Below, in pieces: positions 35,665 through 44,584 of a stretch of DNA of 64,000 bases (its first letter is position 1; the number at the start of each line of letters is the position of its first letter). The position numbers and the translations under genes are program-made. The DNA is from G963667975 sp963677395 (GTDB lineage Bacteria > Bacteroidota > Bacteroidia > Bacteroidales > G963667975): positions 310,001 through 374,000 of the forward strand of contig OY781965.2 in the NCBI GenBank assembly GCA_963677395.2, written 5' to 3'. The notes below the pieces were generated by a model. That model had not been told where the DNA came from and searched no databases. It worked only from the letters and a program-made list of their open reading frames with translations.

Positions 35665-36239
35665 ACTACAAAATAATTCTTCTTTCCGTTTTAGTTGTAA
35701 TTCTGGCTTCATGTGGAGATGGAAATTATGCGCCCAAACCCAAAGCTTACTTCCGGATTGACACCCCAAAGCCAGAGTATCGAAAATTCGACACATTAAA
35801 CTATCCTTATTCTTTTGAATATCCGGTATATGCAAATATTTTACGTTTCCCTGACAAAGAGGGAGAGAAGTTCTGGATTAACCTTGACTACCCACAATTC
35901 AATGGCCGGGTTCATATCAGCTATAAAGCAGTAAATAAAAACCTGCCTCAACTGATTGACGATGCCAATATGTTTGCAAATAAGCATATCCCTAAATCAA
36001 ATGGAATCGGGGAAAAACTTTATGAAAACCCTGAAACAAAAGTTTATGGAGTTGTTTTTGACATCAAAGGAAGCGATGTAGCTTCTTCTTACCAATTTTT
36101 TGTAACCGACAGTACAAAACATTTTTTGCGAGGAGCTTTATATTTTAATCAGGAGCCAAATAACGATTCTTTGGAACCAGTAATCAAATTCATCAAAAAA
36201 GATATTGATCACCTGATTGAAACTGTGCGATGGAAATAA
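35661..36239 (+). CDS. gldD: Gliding motility lipoprotein GldD
   Basis: 192 residues with lipobox L-A-S-C after a short signal peptide (M-N-Y-K-I-I-L-L-S-V). Family features follow: Y-A-P-K-P-K-A-Y-F-R-I, then P-E-Y-R-K-F-D, W-I-N-L-D-Y-P and an N-terminal proline-rich beta region. GldD is required for gliding and T9SS function in Flavobacterium. Its start overlaps the gldE stop, indicating translational coupling. A short terminator follows at 36252-36280. Confidence 0.93.
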   Translation: MNYKIILLSVLVVILASCGDGNYAPKPKAYFRIDTPKPEYRKFDTLNYPYSFEYPVYANILRFPDKEGEKFWINLDYPQFNGRVHISYKAVNKNLPQLIDDANMFANKHIPKSNGIGEKLYENPETKVYGVVFDIKGSDVASSYQFFVTDSTKHFLRGALYFNQEPNNDSLEPVIKFIKKDIDHLIETVRWK

Positions 36240-36251
36240 TAGTGAATTAAA

Positions 36252-36280
36252 AAAGGAGAGTTTTTTATTTACTCTCCTTT
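36252..36280. terminator. Terminator between gldD and proS
   Basis: A 10-bp stem (AAAGGAGAGT with ACTCTCCTTT) and 9-base loop, then ATTTTATT; it lies between convergent genes. Confidence 0.7.
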
Positions 36281-36302
36281 ATTTTATTAAAAAATCTATT
36301 GA

Positions 36303-37778
36303 TTAATAGGCTCTTGCAAATAACACTCTTTGTGTTGAAGCTTTTCCTGTGAAGATACACTTACCTTCTTCTTGTGGATTGTTCAACGGAATTGCACGGA
36401 TAGTTGCCTTGGTTTCTTCTTTAATTTTTACTTCCGTTTCTGTAGTTCCATCCCAATGAGCATACACAAACCCTCCTTTGTTTTCGATAATATCCTTAAA
36501 CTCTTCCCATGTGTCTGCTTTGTAGGTTTTTTGTTCGCGGAAAGTAAGTGCCTTTTGGTATAAATTCAATTGAATTTGTTCAAGCAAATGCTCAATTTTA
36601 TTCTCAATATCCGTAATTTGATAAATTGCCTTTTCGAGTGTATCACGACGAGCAACTTCTACTGTTCCCTGTTCTAAATCACGTGGACCAATTGCTATAC
36701 GAACAGGAACGCCTTTAAACTCATATTCATTGAATTTCCAACCTGGTTTATATGTATCGCGGTCATCATATTTTACCGAAATACCTTTTGCTTCGAGTGC
36801 ACTCTTTATTTTCAGAGCTGTTTCTGAAATTGTATTTAACTGTTCTTCTGTTTTATAAATAGGAACAATTGCCACCTGAATCGGAGCCAATTTTGGAGGG
36901 AGAACTAATCCGTTATCATCAGAGTGAGCCATTACCAATGCGCCCATCAATCGGGTAGAAACCCCCCACGACGAAGCCCAAACATATTCAAGCTGATTTT
37001 CTTTACTTAAAAACTTAACATCAAATGCTTTTGCAAAGTTTTGTCCCAGAAAGTGGGAAGTTCCAGCCTGAAGTGCTTTTCCATCCTGCATCAATGCTTC
37101 AATACAAAACGTTTCATTTGCACCAGCAAAGCGTTCATTTGCAGTTTTTATACCCTTGATAACAGGCATTGCCATCCAATTTTCAGCAAAATTTGCATAC
37201 ACATCCAGCATTTTACGGGTTTCCTCAAGAGCTTCGGCTTCTGTAGCATGTGCCGTATGCCCTTCCTGCCAGAGAAATTCAGCAGTACGCAAAAATAAAC
37301 GGGTTCGCATTTCCCAGCGAACAACATTTGCCCATTGATTTACCAGAATTGGCAAATCGCGATAAGACTGAATCCAACCACGATAGGTATCCCAGATGAT
37401 GGTTTCAGAAGTCGGTCTTACAATCAACTCTTCTTCCAGCTTTGCATCCTCATCCACAATAATACCTTTCCCATTTGGATCGTTTTTCAATCGGTAATGT
37501 GTAACAACGGCACACTCCTTGGCAAACCCTTCAACGTGACTTGCTTCACGGCTAAAAAATGATTTGGGAATAAAGAGCGGGAAATATGCATTTTGATGAC
37601 CTGTATCCTTGAACATTTTATCCAGCGCTGCCTGCATCTTTTCCCAGATAGCATATCCATACGGTTTAATAACCATACAGCCACGAACAGGAGACGATTC
37701 AGCCAGACCAGCCTTAATAACCAATTCGTTATACCATTCTGAATAATTCTCTTCTCTTTTAACAAAATCTTTAGCCAT
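36303..37778 (-). CDS. proS: Prolyl-tRNA synthetase, archaeal/eukaryotic-like type
   Basis: 491 residues, the short type 3 ProRS found in Bacteroidota, which lacks the bacterial editing insertion. Class II motifs: motif 1 around P-V-R-G-C-M-V-I-K-P-Y-G-Y-A-I-W, motif 2 R-W-E-M-R-T-R-L-F-L-R-T-A-E-F, motif 3 G-A-L-V-M-A-H-S-D-D-N-G-L-V-L-P-P. The anticodon-binding domain starts near P-I-Q-V-A-I-V, and a C-terminal domain ends with Y at the terminus (L-F-A-R-A-Y), as in the family. A minus-strand TAatTTTG at 37850-37857 could be the -7 box. Confidence 0.96.
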   Translation of the reverse strand: MAKDFVKREENYSEWYNELVIKAGLAESSPVRGCMVIKPYGYAIWEKMQAALDKMFKDTGHQNAYFPLFIPKSFFSREASHVEGFAKECAVVTHYRLKNDPNGKGIIVDEDAKLEEELIVRPTSETIIWDTYRGWIQSYRDLPILVNQWANVVRWEMRTRLFLRTAEFLWQEGHTAHATEAEALEETRKMLDVYANFAENWMAMPVIKGIKTANERFAGANETFCIEALMQDGKALQAGTSHFLGQNFAKAFDVKFLSKENQLEYVWASSWGVSTRLMGALVMAHSDDNGLVLPPKLAPIQVAIVPIYKTEEQLNTISETALKIKSALEAKGISVKYDDRDTYKPGWKFNEYEFKGVPVRIAIGPRDLEQGTVEVARRDTLEKAIYQITDIENKIEHLLEQIQLNLYQKALTFREQKTYKADTWEEFKDIIENKGGFVYAHWDGTTETEVKIKEETKATIRAIPLNNPQEEGKCIFTGKASTQRVLFARAY

Positions 37779-37849
37779 AGCATTTAGTTTGGTATGATAT
37801 TTGCAATTAACGATGTGCTCAAAAGCTTCATTTGAAACTTAAGCGAGTG

Positions 37850-37857
37850 CAAAATTA
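37850..37857 (-). promoter_or_regulatory. -7 box for proS
   Basis: Minus-strand TAatTTTG, 72 bases before the proS start. Confidence 0.4.
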
Positions 37858-37893
37858 ATAAATATAACCAACACATTGAATGTGTATAAAATC

Positions 37894-37900
37894 GGGAGGT
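37894..37900 (+). promoter_or_regulatory. Strong Shine-Dalgarno site before the Tyr/Trp-rich lipoprotein
   Basis: GGGAGGT, 7 bases before the ATG at 37908. Such strong sites are rare in Bacteroidota, where initiation usually does not depend on them. Confidence 0.5.
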
Positions 37901-37907
37901 TAATACC

Positions 37908-39659
37908 ATGAAAACGAAATCAGGCTTATGGGGATTGCTTCTGATTGCCTTAACAAGCTGTACAACAGCTTATCAGGCAAATCTGGGTTACGATGATATG
38001 TATTATTCATCAAAAGATGCTCCTCAGGCAGATGCAACAACTACAACTCAACCCAGAGCAGTAGAGAAGGTAAAGGCAGTTCAGGCTCCTGATAGGAAAA
38101 ATGAACCTGCCGAACAATATCCGGAACAGGATAACCGAACTAAATACGCCCAGGAACAATATCAGACTACAGATGGTCAAAACAATCAGGAATATGTTGA
38201 CTCTGTTCAATCTGCATATTATCTCGCAGATCCACAACCTGTTGCCGTAGATCAATATAGCAACGGGAATACCTATGTTACAAATAACTATTATGGAGAT
38301 AATTTTAATTATGATGACTATTATGATTATATGTATAGTTCAAGAATTAAAAGATTTCATAGCTATTATGACGGATTTGGGTATTATGACGATTGTTACA
38401 CAAATAGCTATTGGTATAACCAGGATCCATACTACTGGGGAAGCAGTATTTATCTTGGATACAACTGGTTGTGGCCCAGCTCTTATTTCTACTGGAGGCC
38501 AGGTTGGTCATGGGGCTTTGGAATAAGCTATGGCATGGGCTCTTTCGGAATAGGATATTATGACTACTGGAATCCATGGGGTTACAATAGCTACTGGAAT
38601 GGATATTATGATGGTTATTACAATTATTACAACAGCTATGACCAAAATGCCAGAACTGATTACTATTATGGACCCAGAACGGGTATTACCAGTTCTAACA
38701 GACGAACAAGAGATACATATAACGACAGAGGTTCCTCTAATAGTGGTCGTACTTCAGATGGAACAAGAACCATTGGAGCTCTTTACAGTCAAACCTTTTC
38801 AAAAAATTCCGATAACAGAAATTCAAATTCTTCCAGAATTGACAAACGTGAACAAGGCAATAATGCTACCCCCCGCGATTTAGGCACATCCAAAGCAAAT
38901 ACGAACAGCTCTCGTTCCGATGTTTTACAAAATGGAAATTCACAACGAAATAATGGAAATTCTACCTCTGAAACAGGGAACAGTAATGGCAACAGAAAAG
39001 TTGTAACGAAAAGTGAACCGAGCTCAAATTCACCACAAAACGATCAACGCAGAACAAATCCTGCACAACCACAAGATACAAGAACCCGCGAAACAGGTAC
39101 ATCTCCTGCCAGAACAGTAACTACTGAACGCCCGGCTAATACAGAACAACGTCCAGCTACAAATGATGCACAACAGGAAAGAACCAGAACCTATCAACGT
39201 TATGCTCCTCCAGCCGAAAATCGTCCGAATAACTACCAGCGTTACAGCAGGTCAAATCAGGAACGAGGAACGAATGAACCCAAAACCTATACCCCGCCAA
39301 GCTATACTCAACCGCGGTCAAATCAGGATTATCCTTCTACTCAGTATCGTGTAAATGAAGAGAACAATCGCCAACAAACTACACCTAACAATAACAGAGG
39401 AAATCGTCCGGAATACAGAAATACTCTTCCAGAACCACGTCGTGAAGATTATAACCGACCACAATATACTCAGCCAACTCAGGAAAGACCTACTTATACT
39501 GCACCAAGCTATGAAAACCGCAGAAACACTACTCCAAGTTACGAAAGCAGACCTTCTGGCGGTGGTGGATCTTCTACTCCTCCCAGCAGTAGTGGTGGCG
39601 GATCTCGTTCAAGCGGTAGTTCTGGCGGTGGTGGATCAACCAATGGAAGACACAGATAA
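37908..39659 (+). CDS. Low-complexity Tyr/Trp-rich lipoprotein of unknown function
   Basis: 583 residues. Lipobox L-T-S-C near residue 18 after a short hydrophobic core. Residues about 25-110 are polar with many Gln. Residues 120-250 are extremely rich in Tyr, Trp, Gly and Asn (stretches such as Y-Y-D-Y-W-N-P-W-G-Y). From 255 on the chain is a disordered Asn/Gln/Arg/Thr/Pro-rich tail, ending in Gly/Ser runs (G-G-G-G-S-S) and R-H-R. No known catalytic motif. Similar Bacteroidota proteins are annotated only as hypothetical or by spurious vitellogenin similarity. It precedes a FadL-like porin by 45 bases and may be expressed with it. A structural or adhesive envelope role is a guess. Confidence 0.7.
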   Translation: MKTKSGLWGLLLIALTSCTTAYQANLGYDDMYYSSKDAPQADATTTTQPRAVEKVKAVQAPDRKNEPAEQYPEQDNRTKYAQEQYQTTDGQNNQEYVDSVQSAYYLADPQPVAVDQYSNGNTYVTNNYYGDNFNYDDYYDYMYSSRIKRFHSYYDGFGYYDDCYTNSYWYNQDPYYWGSSIYLGYNWLWPSSYFYWRPGWSWGFGISYGMGSFGIGYYDYWNPWGYNSYWNGYYDGYYNYYNSYDQNARTDYYYGPRTGITSSNRRTRDTYNDRGSSNSGRTSDGTRTIGALYSQTFSKNSDNRNSNSSRIDKREQGNNATPRDLGTSKANTNSSRSDVLQNGNSQRNNGNSTSETGNSNGNRKVVTKSEPSSNSPQNDQRRTNPAQPQDTRTRETGTSPARTVTTERPANTEQRPATNDAQQERTRTYQRYAPPAENRPNNYQRYSRSNQERGTNEPKTYTPPSYTQPRSNQDYPSTQYRVNEENNRQQTTPNNNRGNRPEYRNTLPEPRREDYNRPQYTQPTQERPTYTAPSYENRRNTTPSYESRPSGGGGSSTPPSSSGGGSRSSGSSGGGGSTNGRHR

Positions 39660-39704
39660 TCAATATAAAAAGAAAGTTTTTTCAACATTCTAATCTCAAA
39701 AAAA

Positions 39705-41156
39705 ATGAAACGCTTAATCGTTATATCAGCAATAATTGCATCAAGCCTGCAACTTGCTCATTCACAGAATGAAGTAGATGCATTAAGATATACTCAACTT
39801 ACTCCATTCGGAACCTCACGATTTGTGGCAATGGGTGGTGCATTAGGAGCGCTGGGCGCAGACTTCTCTACATTAAGTACAAACCCTGCAGGAATGGGAT
39901 TATTCAAATCCTCCGAATTTACAATATCCTCTGCTTTTTATATTGGAAGAACAGAATCAGAATATTCTAATTCTCCTTCCAGAAATGACTATAAATACAA
40001 TTTCAATTTCCCAAGCGTTGGGTTAGTTTACACTTTTTTCGAACGAGGAAAGTTTGTTGAAAAACCAGGATGGAGAAATGTACAGTTTGGATTTGGAATC
40101 AACCGCCTGGCCAATTTTAACAACAGGGCAATCATCGAGGGTTTCAACGATAAAAACTCTCTCATTACATCTTACATTGAGCAAGCTAAAGGAATTAAAT
40201 ACACAAATCTAGACAACTTTAGCACAGGGCTTGCCTATGATACTTATTTGATGGATCCTACAGGAGTTGATTCAAATCAATATGTAAGCTTCCTTTCAAA
40301 TGGTGGCGTTTTACAACGCAAAACCATTCAAACCAATGGCTCAATAAATGAAGTTGTACTTTCTCTTGCCGGAAATTATAGTGATAAACTATACGTTGGG
40401 GGATCATTAGGATTCCCATTTATCCGTTACAATGAAACTTCCAGATACACAGAATCAGACAGAGATAATGTATTTAATGATTTTAACTCATATACTTTAC
40501 GCGAAGAGCTTAGCACAACCGGAGCAGGGATAAACCTCAAGATTGGGATGATTTACAAACCCGTTGAATTTCTACGTTTGGGTCTTGCATTCCACACCCC
40601 TACCGTATATTATAACATGGAAGACACCTGGAATAAACGAATTGATGCAAATTTCAACTCTATGCCCAATCTTTATTCGCAATCACCTACTGGTAATTAC
40701 ACCTATGAACTAACAACTCCAATGAAAGTGATGGGAAGTGTTGGATTCCTCTTCGGAAAAATGGGTGCAATTGGTGTTGATTATGAATTTGTTGACAATT
40801 CAGAATCACGGTTACGTAGTGACGATTATGATTATTACAACGAAAATAATGCTATTCAGGACAGCTATACCAGCAGTTCAAATATCAGAATTGGTACCGA
40901 ATGGAAACTCGATCCCATAAGCTTCCGCGCAGGCTATGGCATTTATGGAAGTCCTTATAAATCAGGAATTAATGATGGCAAAAAAACAATAATGAGCTTC
41001 GGTATCGGCTATCGTGAAAAAACATATTATATAGATTGTGCTTATTCTTATTCTAAAGCAAATGAAGATTACTATCTCTATTCAGGTGTTGGCGATCCTG
41101 TAAAAAATACGATCACGGGTAGTAACTTCATGATGACTCTTGGTTTTAAATTCTAG
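39705..41156 (+). CDS. OmpP1/FadL-like outer-membrane transport protein
   Basis: 483 residues. Signal peptide 1-20 (A-H-S-Q cleavage), then a FadL/OmpP1-type N-terminus (R-F-V-A-M-G-G-A-L-G-A-L-G-A-D, with S-T-N-P-A-G-M-G). The rest shows alternating-residue beta strands and the mid-protein L-R-L-G-L-A-F-H-T-P motif, ending with aromatic Phe (M-M-T-L-G-F-K-F) typical of barrels inserted by BAM. FadL proteins take up hydrophobic molecules. It follows the lipoprotein by 45 bases and ends at a strong terminator. Confidence 0.88.
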   Translation: MKRLIVISAIIASSLQLAHSQNEVDALRYTQLTPFGTSRFVAMGGALGALGADFSTLSTNPAGMGLFKSSEFTISSAFYIGRTESEYSNSPSRNDYKYNFNFPSVGLVYTFFERGKFVEKPGWRNVQFGFGINRLANFNNRAIIEGFNDKNSLITSYIEQAKGIKYTNLDNFSTGLAYDTYLMDPTGVDSNQYVSFLSNGGVLQRKTIQTNGSINEVVLSLAGNYSDKLYVGGSLGFPFIRYNETSRYTESDRDNVFNDFNSYTLREELSTTGAGINLKIGMIYKPVEFLRLGLAFHTPTVYYNMEDTWNKRIDANFNSMPNLYSQSPTGNYTYELTTPMKVMGSVGFLFGKMGAIGVDYEFVDNSESRLRSDDYDYYNENNAIQDSYTSSSNIRIGTEWKLDPISFRAGYGIYGSPYKSGINDGKKTIMSFGIGYREKTYYIDCAYSYSKANEDYYLYSGVGDPVKNTITGSNFMMTLGFKF

Positions 41157-41180
41157 GTTAATTTTTTTCAGCATACACCC

Positions 41181-41219
41181 AATACCTGATATCTTTTATA
41201 GATGTCAGGTATTTTTTTG
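41181..41219 (+). terminator. Terminator of the FadL-like gene
   Basis: A 13-bp stem (41181-41193 with 41201-41213, one G-T pair) with a 7-base loop followed by a run of T. Confidence 0.88.
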
Positions 41220-41227
41220 TTTAAAAA

Positions 41228-41259
41228 TTTGGTTTCACAAAAAACATGAATTACTTTTG
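41228..41259 (+). promoter_or_regulatory. Promoter of the TetR-efflux operon
   Basis: TTTG at 41228-41231, a 20-base spacer, then TActTTTG at 41252-41259: a textbook Bacteroidota promoter with predicted start near 41266. Confidence 0.82.
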
Positions 41260-41267
41260 CCACGCGG

Positions 41268-41285
41268 TTTAACCAAACGGTTAAA
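41268..41285 (+). promoter_or_regulatory. Operator-like palindrome for the TetR regulator
   Basis: A perfect inverted repeat TTTAACC-aaac-GGTTAAA placed at the predicted transcription start, 17 bases before the tetR ATG. A further GTTAAC palindrome lies at 41293-41298. Size and position fit autorepression by the first gene of the operon. Confidence 0.65.
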
Positions 41286-41301
41286 TAAAACAGTTAACAA
41301 A

Positions 41302-41913
41302 ATGACAGAATTAGATATCTCAACCGAAGCTCAAATAATTCAGGCGGCACGAAAAGTATTTCTCGTTAAAGGATTTGAAGGAGCCCGTATGCAGGAAATT
41401 GCTGATGAAGCAGGAATAAACAAAGCGTTACTTCATTATTATTTTCGGTCGAAAGAAAAGCTGTTTCAAAGTATTTTTCAGGAGGCATTTCAACGATTCA
41501 TACCATCACTATATGACGTTATGCTCTCTGAAAGAACTTTACCTGAAAAGCTCGATTTAATCATTGACCGCTATCAGGAACTGCTATTTGAAAACCCATA
41601 TTTGCCACAGTTTATTCTTCAGGAAGTAAACCGAAATCCAGAATGTCTGAAAACAATGTTTCAGAAATTTGGAATTCAACCAACTACCTTTATCTCTTTT
41701 CTGGAAAAAGAGTTGAATAAAGAAGGAATTACACACATTACTCCTCAACACTTATTGGTGAATATTCTTTCACTCAACATCTTCCCATTCGCAGCAAAAC
41801 CCATTCTCAACATCATCTTGTTCAATAATAATAAAGATGAATATCTGAAATTCATGAAAGAACGGAAAGAGTATATCAAGTTGTTTATTCACAATGCATT
41901 ATTTAAGTCATGA
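41302..41913 (+). CDS. TetR family regulator of the efflux operon
   Basis: 203 residues from ATG 41302. The frame is open much further upstream but that part contains promoter and terminator, so the later ATG is right. The N-terminal TetR helix-turn-helix shows I-I-Q-A-A-R-K-V-F, G-A-R-M-Q-E-I-A-D-E-A-G-I-N-K and L-L-H-Y-Y-F-R-S-K-E-K-L-F. The C-terminal ligand-binding domain resembles the CecR/TetR_C type. By context it represses its own eight-gene operon until a toxic ligand binds. Its stop overlaps the TolC start by 4 bases. Confidence 0.9.
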   Translation: MTELDISTEAQIIQAARKVFLVKGFEGARMQEIADEAGINKALLHYYFRSKEKLFQSIFQEAFQRFIPSLYDVMLSERTLPEKLDLIIDRYQELLFENPYLPQFILQEVNRNPECLKTMFQKFGIQPTTFISFLEKELNKEGITHITPQHLLVNILSLNIFPFAAKPILNIILFNNNKDEYLKFMKERKEYIKLFIHNALFKS

Positions 41914-43190
41914 GAAAAATAATCATTCTTGCATTTGTCCTTTTAAGCCTGCATTCGTCAGGGCAAAAATCTGATTCACTCACTTTGCCGGCATGCTGGC
42001 AAGCTGCGGAGAAAAACTATCCTCTCCTAGGTCAGAAAGAAATTTACACCGAATTATCTGAGGTAAGAACCTCTCTTCTACGTAAAAATTATTTGCCAAC
42101 CCTTACCCTGAATGCCCAGGCCACTTATCAGTCGGATGTTACAGAACTTCCGATAAAGCTCCCCTTTATTACCATTCCTGAAATGGCAAAAGATCAATAC
42201 AAAGCTTCACTTGATGTTCAGCAACTGATTTTTGACGGATTTTCTACTCAACGACAAAAAACCGTAGAAAAAACCTCTCTGGAAACAGATAAGCAATCGG
42301 TTGAAGTTGAACTTTATAAGGTTCGTGATCGCATAAATCAACTCTATTTTTCCATTCTTCTGATTCAGCAAAACCAAAAAATAATGAAAAACAGCATGGA
42401 AGTGCTGGATGAAAAAATTACCAAAGCTCAATCGATGGTAAAAAATGGAATATTGCTCCAAAGTCAGTTAGATGCCTTTATTGCTGAAAAACTAAAGATT
42501 AAGCAGAATATCAGCGAATTAAATGAAAATAGAAAAGGACAATTAGGTATGTTAAACGAACTCACAGGGATGAACCTTACAGAGAACACTCAACTTACAG
42601 TTCCTGCAATGCCAATAACATCAGAATCGTCAATAATAAATCGTCCCGAACTTGAGCTTTTTAACCTTCAGCAAAACAAGCTCGACTTAACAGGAAAAGT
42701 GGTGCAAACCAAAAACTATCCCCGTTTATATGGTTTTGGTCAGGCAGGTTACGGCCGTCCGGGTTTGAATATGCTTTCATCCGATTTTGATACGTACTAT
42801 TTGATTGGAGCAAAACTAAGCTGGACTCTGTGGAACTGGGGACAAACCAAAGGAGAAGTAAAAACGTTCCAGCTTCAGAAGCAATTGATTCAGAAACAAA
42901 AAGAGGCGTTTGAACAAGGAATAAGAGCAAATCAACAACGTGATAAAGCTGAATTCGAAAAATTCAACCTACTCATTGAAAATGATATGGAAATCCTTTC
43001 ACTTCGTAAACGTATTCGTCAAACATCTTCATCACAATTCGATAATGGAACCATAACATCTGCCGATTATGTACAGGATCACAATGCTGAAACACAGGCT
43101 GCCATCCTGCTTGAAACACATAAAATACAGCTCCTCAAAGCAAAGTATGATTACTTACAAAATACAGGAACTGAAATTCAATCGAAATAA
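41910..43190 (+). CDS. TolC family outer-membrane efflux channel
   Basis: 426 residues. Signal peptide about 1-19 (cut near S-S-G-Q). Two outer-membrane-efflux repeats: long coiled-coil helices (for example E-V-E-L-Y-K-V-R-D-R-I-N-Q-L-Y-F) interleaved with short strands, and R-P-E-L-E-L at the second repeat start. TolC trimers form a tunnel across the outer membrane that docks to inner-membrane pumps. It is the second gene of the efflux operon, overlapping tetR by 4 bases; HlyD follows. Confidence 0.9.
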   Translation: MRKIIILAFVLLSLHSSGQKSDSLTLPACWQAAEKNYPLLGQKEIYTELSEVRTSLLRKNYLPTLTLNAQATYQSDVTELPIKLPFITIPEMAKDQYKASLDVQQLIFDGFSTQRQKTVEKTSLETDKQSVEVELYKVRDRINQLYFSILLIQQNQKIMKNSMEVLDEKITKAQSMVKNGILLQSQLDAFIAEKLKIKQNISELNENRKGQLGMLNELTGMNLTENTQLTVPAMPITSESSIINRPELELFNLQQNKLDLTGKVVQTKNYPRLYGFGQAGYGRPGLNMLSSDFDTYYLIGAKLSWTLWNWGQTKGEVKTFQLQKQLIQKQKEAFEQGIRANQQRDKAEFEKFNLLIENDMEILSLRKRIRQTSSSQFDNGTITSADYVQDHNAETQAAILLETHKIQLLKAKYDYLQNTGTEIQSK

Positions 43191-43211
43191 ATCATAAGCA
43201 ATTAAACAGAT

Positions 43212-44096
43212 ATGAAAACATTTACATACATATTGTTTGCAGGAATTTTATTGGCTTCCTGCAATAAATCAAATGAAAAATCAGATGCTTACGGAAATTT
43301 TGAAGCCACGGAAATAACTGTTTCTTCGCAGGTTGCTGGTGAAATTCTAAGCTTTAATATTAATGAAGGACAACAGGTAAATGTAGCAGATTTGATAGGA
43401 ATAATCGATACTGTTGATTTTTCTTTAAAATACAATCAGTTTCTTGCCCAAAGAAACGCATCTGCTACAAAAATCGAAAATATTCAGGCTCAAATTTCAC
43501 TTCAGGAAAAACAAAAAGAGAATCTGCTGAAAGATCAGGCTCGCATTCAAAAAATGTACTCCGATGGAGCTGCAACCCAAAAACAACTTGACGATATCAA
43601 TGGTTCTGTAGATGTTATTAAACGTCAACTCAATGTAACTCAAACTCAATTTCCCGCTGTAAATCAAGAGTTAAAAGCGATGGATTTACAACTTCGTCAG
43701 ATAGAATCTTCTCTCTCAAAATGCAGAATCGTTGCACCCGTTCAAGGTACAGTTTTAACAAAATATGCTGAAGCCGGTGAAATTACAGCACCCGGAAAAG
43801 CTCTCTTTAAGCTTGCAGATTTATCGCAAATGGAACTAAAAGTTTACGTGAGTGGAGACCAACTCTCATCCGTTAAAATAGGAGCCAATGCAGAAATTCT
43901 TTTCGATTCAGGAAAAGATAAAATGGAGAAAACAACAGGAACAATCAGTTGGATTTCTGACAAAGCCGAATTCACTCCGAAGATCATTCAAACCAAACAA
44001 GAGCGCGTTAATTTAGTTTATGCTGTGAAAGTGCTCGTTAAAAACGATGGTCGGTTGAAAATCGGAATGCCTGCCGAAGTAAACTTTATTCATTAA
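43212..44096 (+). CDS. HlyD/MFP periplasmic adaptor lipoprotein
   Basis: 294 residues. Lipobox L-A-S-C at about residue 16, so it should be anchored in the inner membrane by lipid. Biotin-lipoyl half-motifs flank a helical hairpin: G-N-F-E-A-T-E-I-T-V-S-S-Q-V-A-G, then coiled coil about 65-165, then C-R-I-V-A-P-V-Q-G-T-V-L. A beta-barrel domain follows to the end. It bridges the ABC permeases and TolC, like E. coli YbhG. It lies 21 bases after the TolC gene. Confidence 0.9.
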   Translation: MKTFTYILFAGILLASCNKSNEKSDAYGNFEATEITVSSQVAGEILSFNINEGQQVNVADLIGIIDTVDFSLKYNQFLAQRNASATKIENIQAQISLQEKQKENLLKDQARIQKMYSDGAATQKQLDDINGSVDVIKRQLNVTQTQFPAVNQELKAMDLQLRQIESSLSKCRIVAPVQGTVLTKYAEAGEITAPGKALFKLADLSQMELKVYVSGDQLSSVKIGANAEILFDSGKDKMEKTTGTISWISDKAEFTPKIIQTKQERVNLVYAVKVLVKNDGRLKIGMPAEVNFIH

Positions 44097-44113
44097 CCCT
44101 AAATTCCTGAATC

Positions 44114-44575
44114 ATGAAAAAGATACAATCTCTCATTCTTATTTTTGTGCTTTCACTGGGTTCATCTGTAAACCTAATCGCACAATCTTATAAAACAGAC
44201 GACATTGTTGGTATTTGGTTAAACGAAGAAAAAGAAGGTCGTATTGAAATATATAAAAGTGGAAATCAATATTTTGGAAAGATTATCTGGCTAAAAGAAC
44301 CGAATGATAAAGAAACCGGTAAACCTAAAGTTGACAAAAAGAATCCAGAAGCCAAATTACGGAATATCCCTATTCTTGGTCTTGTAGTGATGAAAAAATT
44401 TAAATTCAATGGAGAAAGTGAATGGGAAGATGGCAGCATTTATGATCCCAAATCAGGAAGTACTTACAACTGCTACATCCAGCTCGAAAACCGAAATACG
44501 TTAAAAGTAAGAGGGTACGTTGGCAAATCGTGGATGGGACTTGGTCGCACAACTCACTGGACAAGAATTAAATAA
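44114..44575 (+). CDS. DUF2147 family exported protein
   Basis: 153 residues. Signal peptide 1-24 (cut near I-A-Q). DUF2147 features: D-I-V-G-I-W-L-N-E-E-K-E-G at the mature N-terminus, F-G-K-I-I-W-L, and the end G-Y-V-G-K-S-W-M-G-L-G-R-T-T-H-W-T-R. The family forms a small lipocalin-like barrel of unknown function. Its place between HlyD (17 bases) and the ATPase (9 bases) suggests a periplasmic accessory or substrate-binding role in this efflux system; that is inference. Confidence 0.85.
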   Translation: MKKIQSLILIFVLSLGSSVNLIAQSYKTDDIVGIWLNEEKEGRIEIYKSGNQYFGKIIWLKEPNDKETGKPKVDKKNPEAKLRNIPILGLVVMKKFKFNGESEWEDGSIYDPKSGSTYNCYIQLENRNTLKVRGYVGKSWMGLGRTTHWTRIK

Positions 44576-44584
44576 ATAAAACAC

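Noticed and set aside
38275..39693. Ile/Met/Thr-rich alternative frames in the Tyr-rich lipoprotein gene
   Set aside because: Frame-shifted reading of Tyr/Asn-rich codons; only frame 37908-39659 has start, lipobox and continuous coding.
41140..41301. Upstream extension of the TetR reading frame
   Set aside because: It contains the FadL-gene terminator, the promoter and the operator palindrome; TetR homology begins at 41302.
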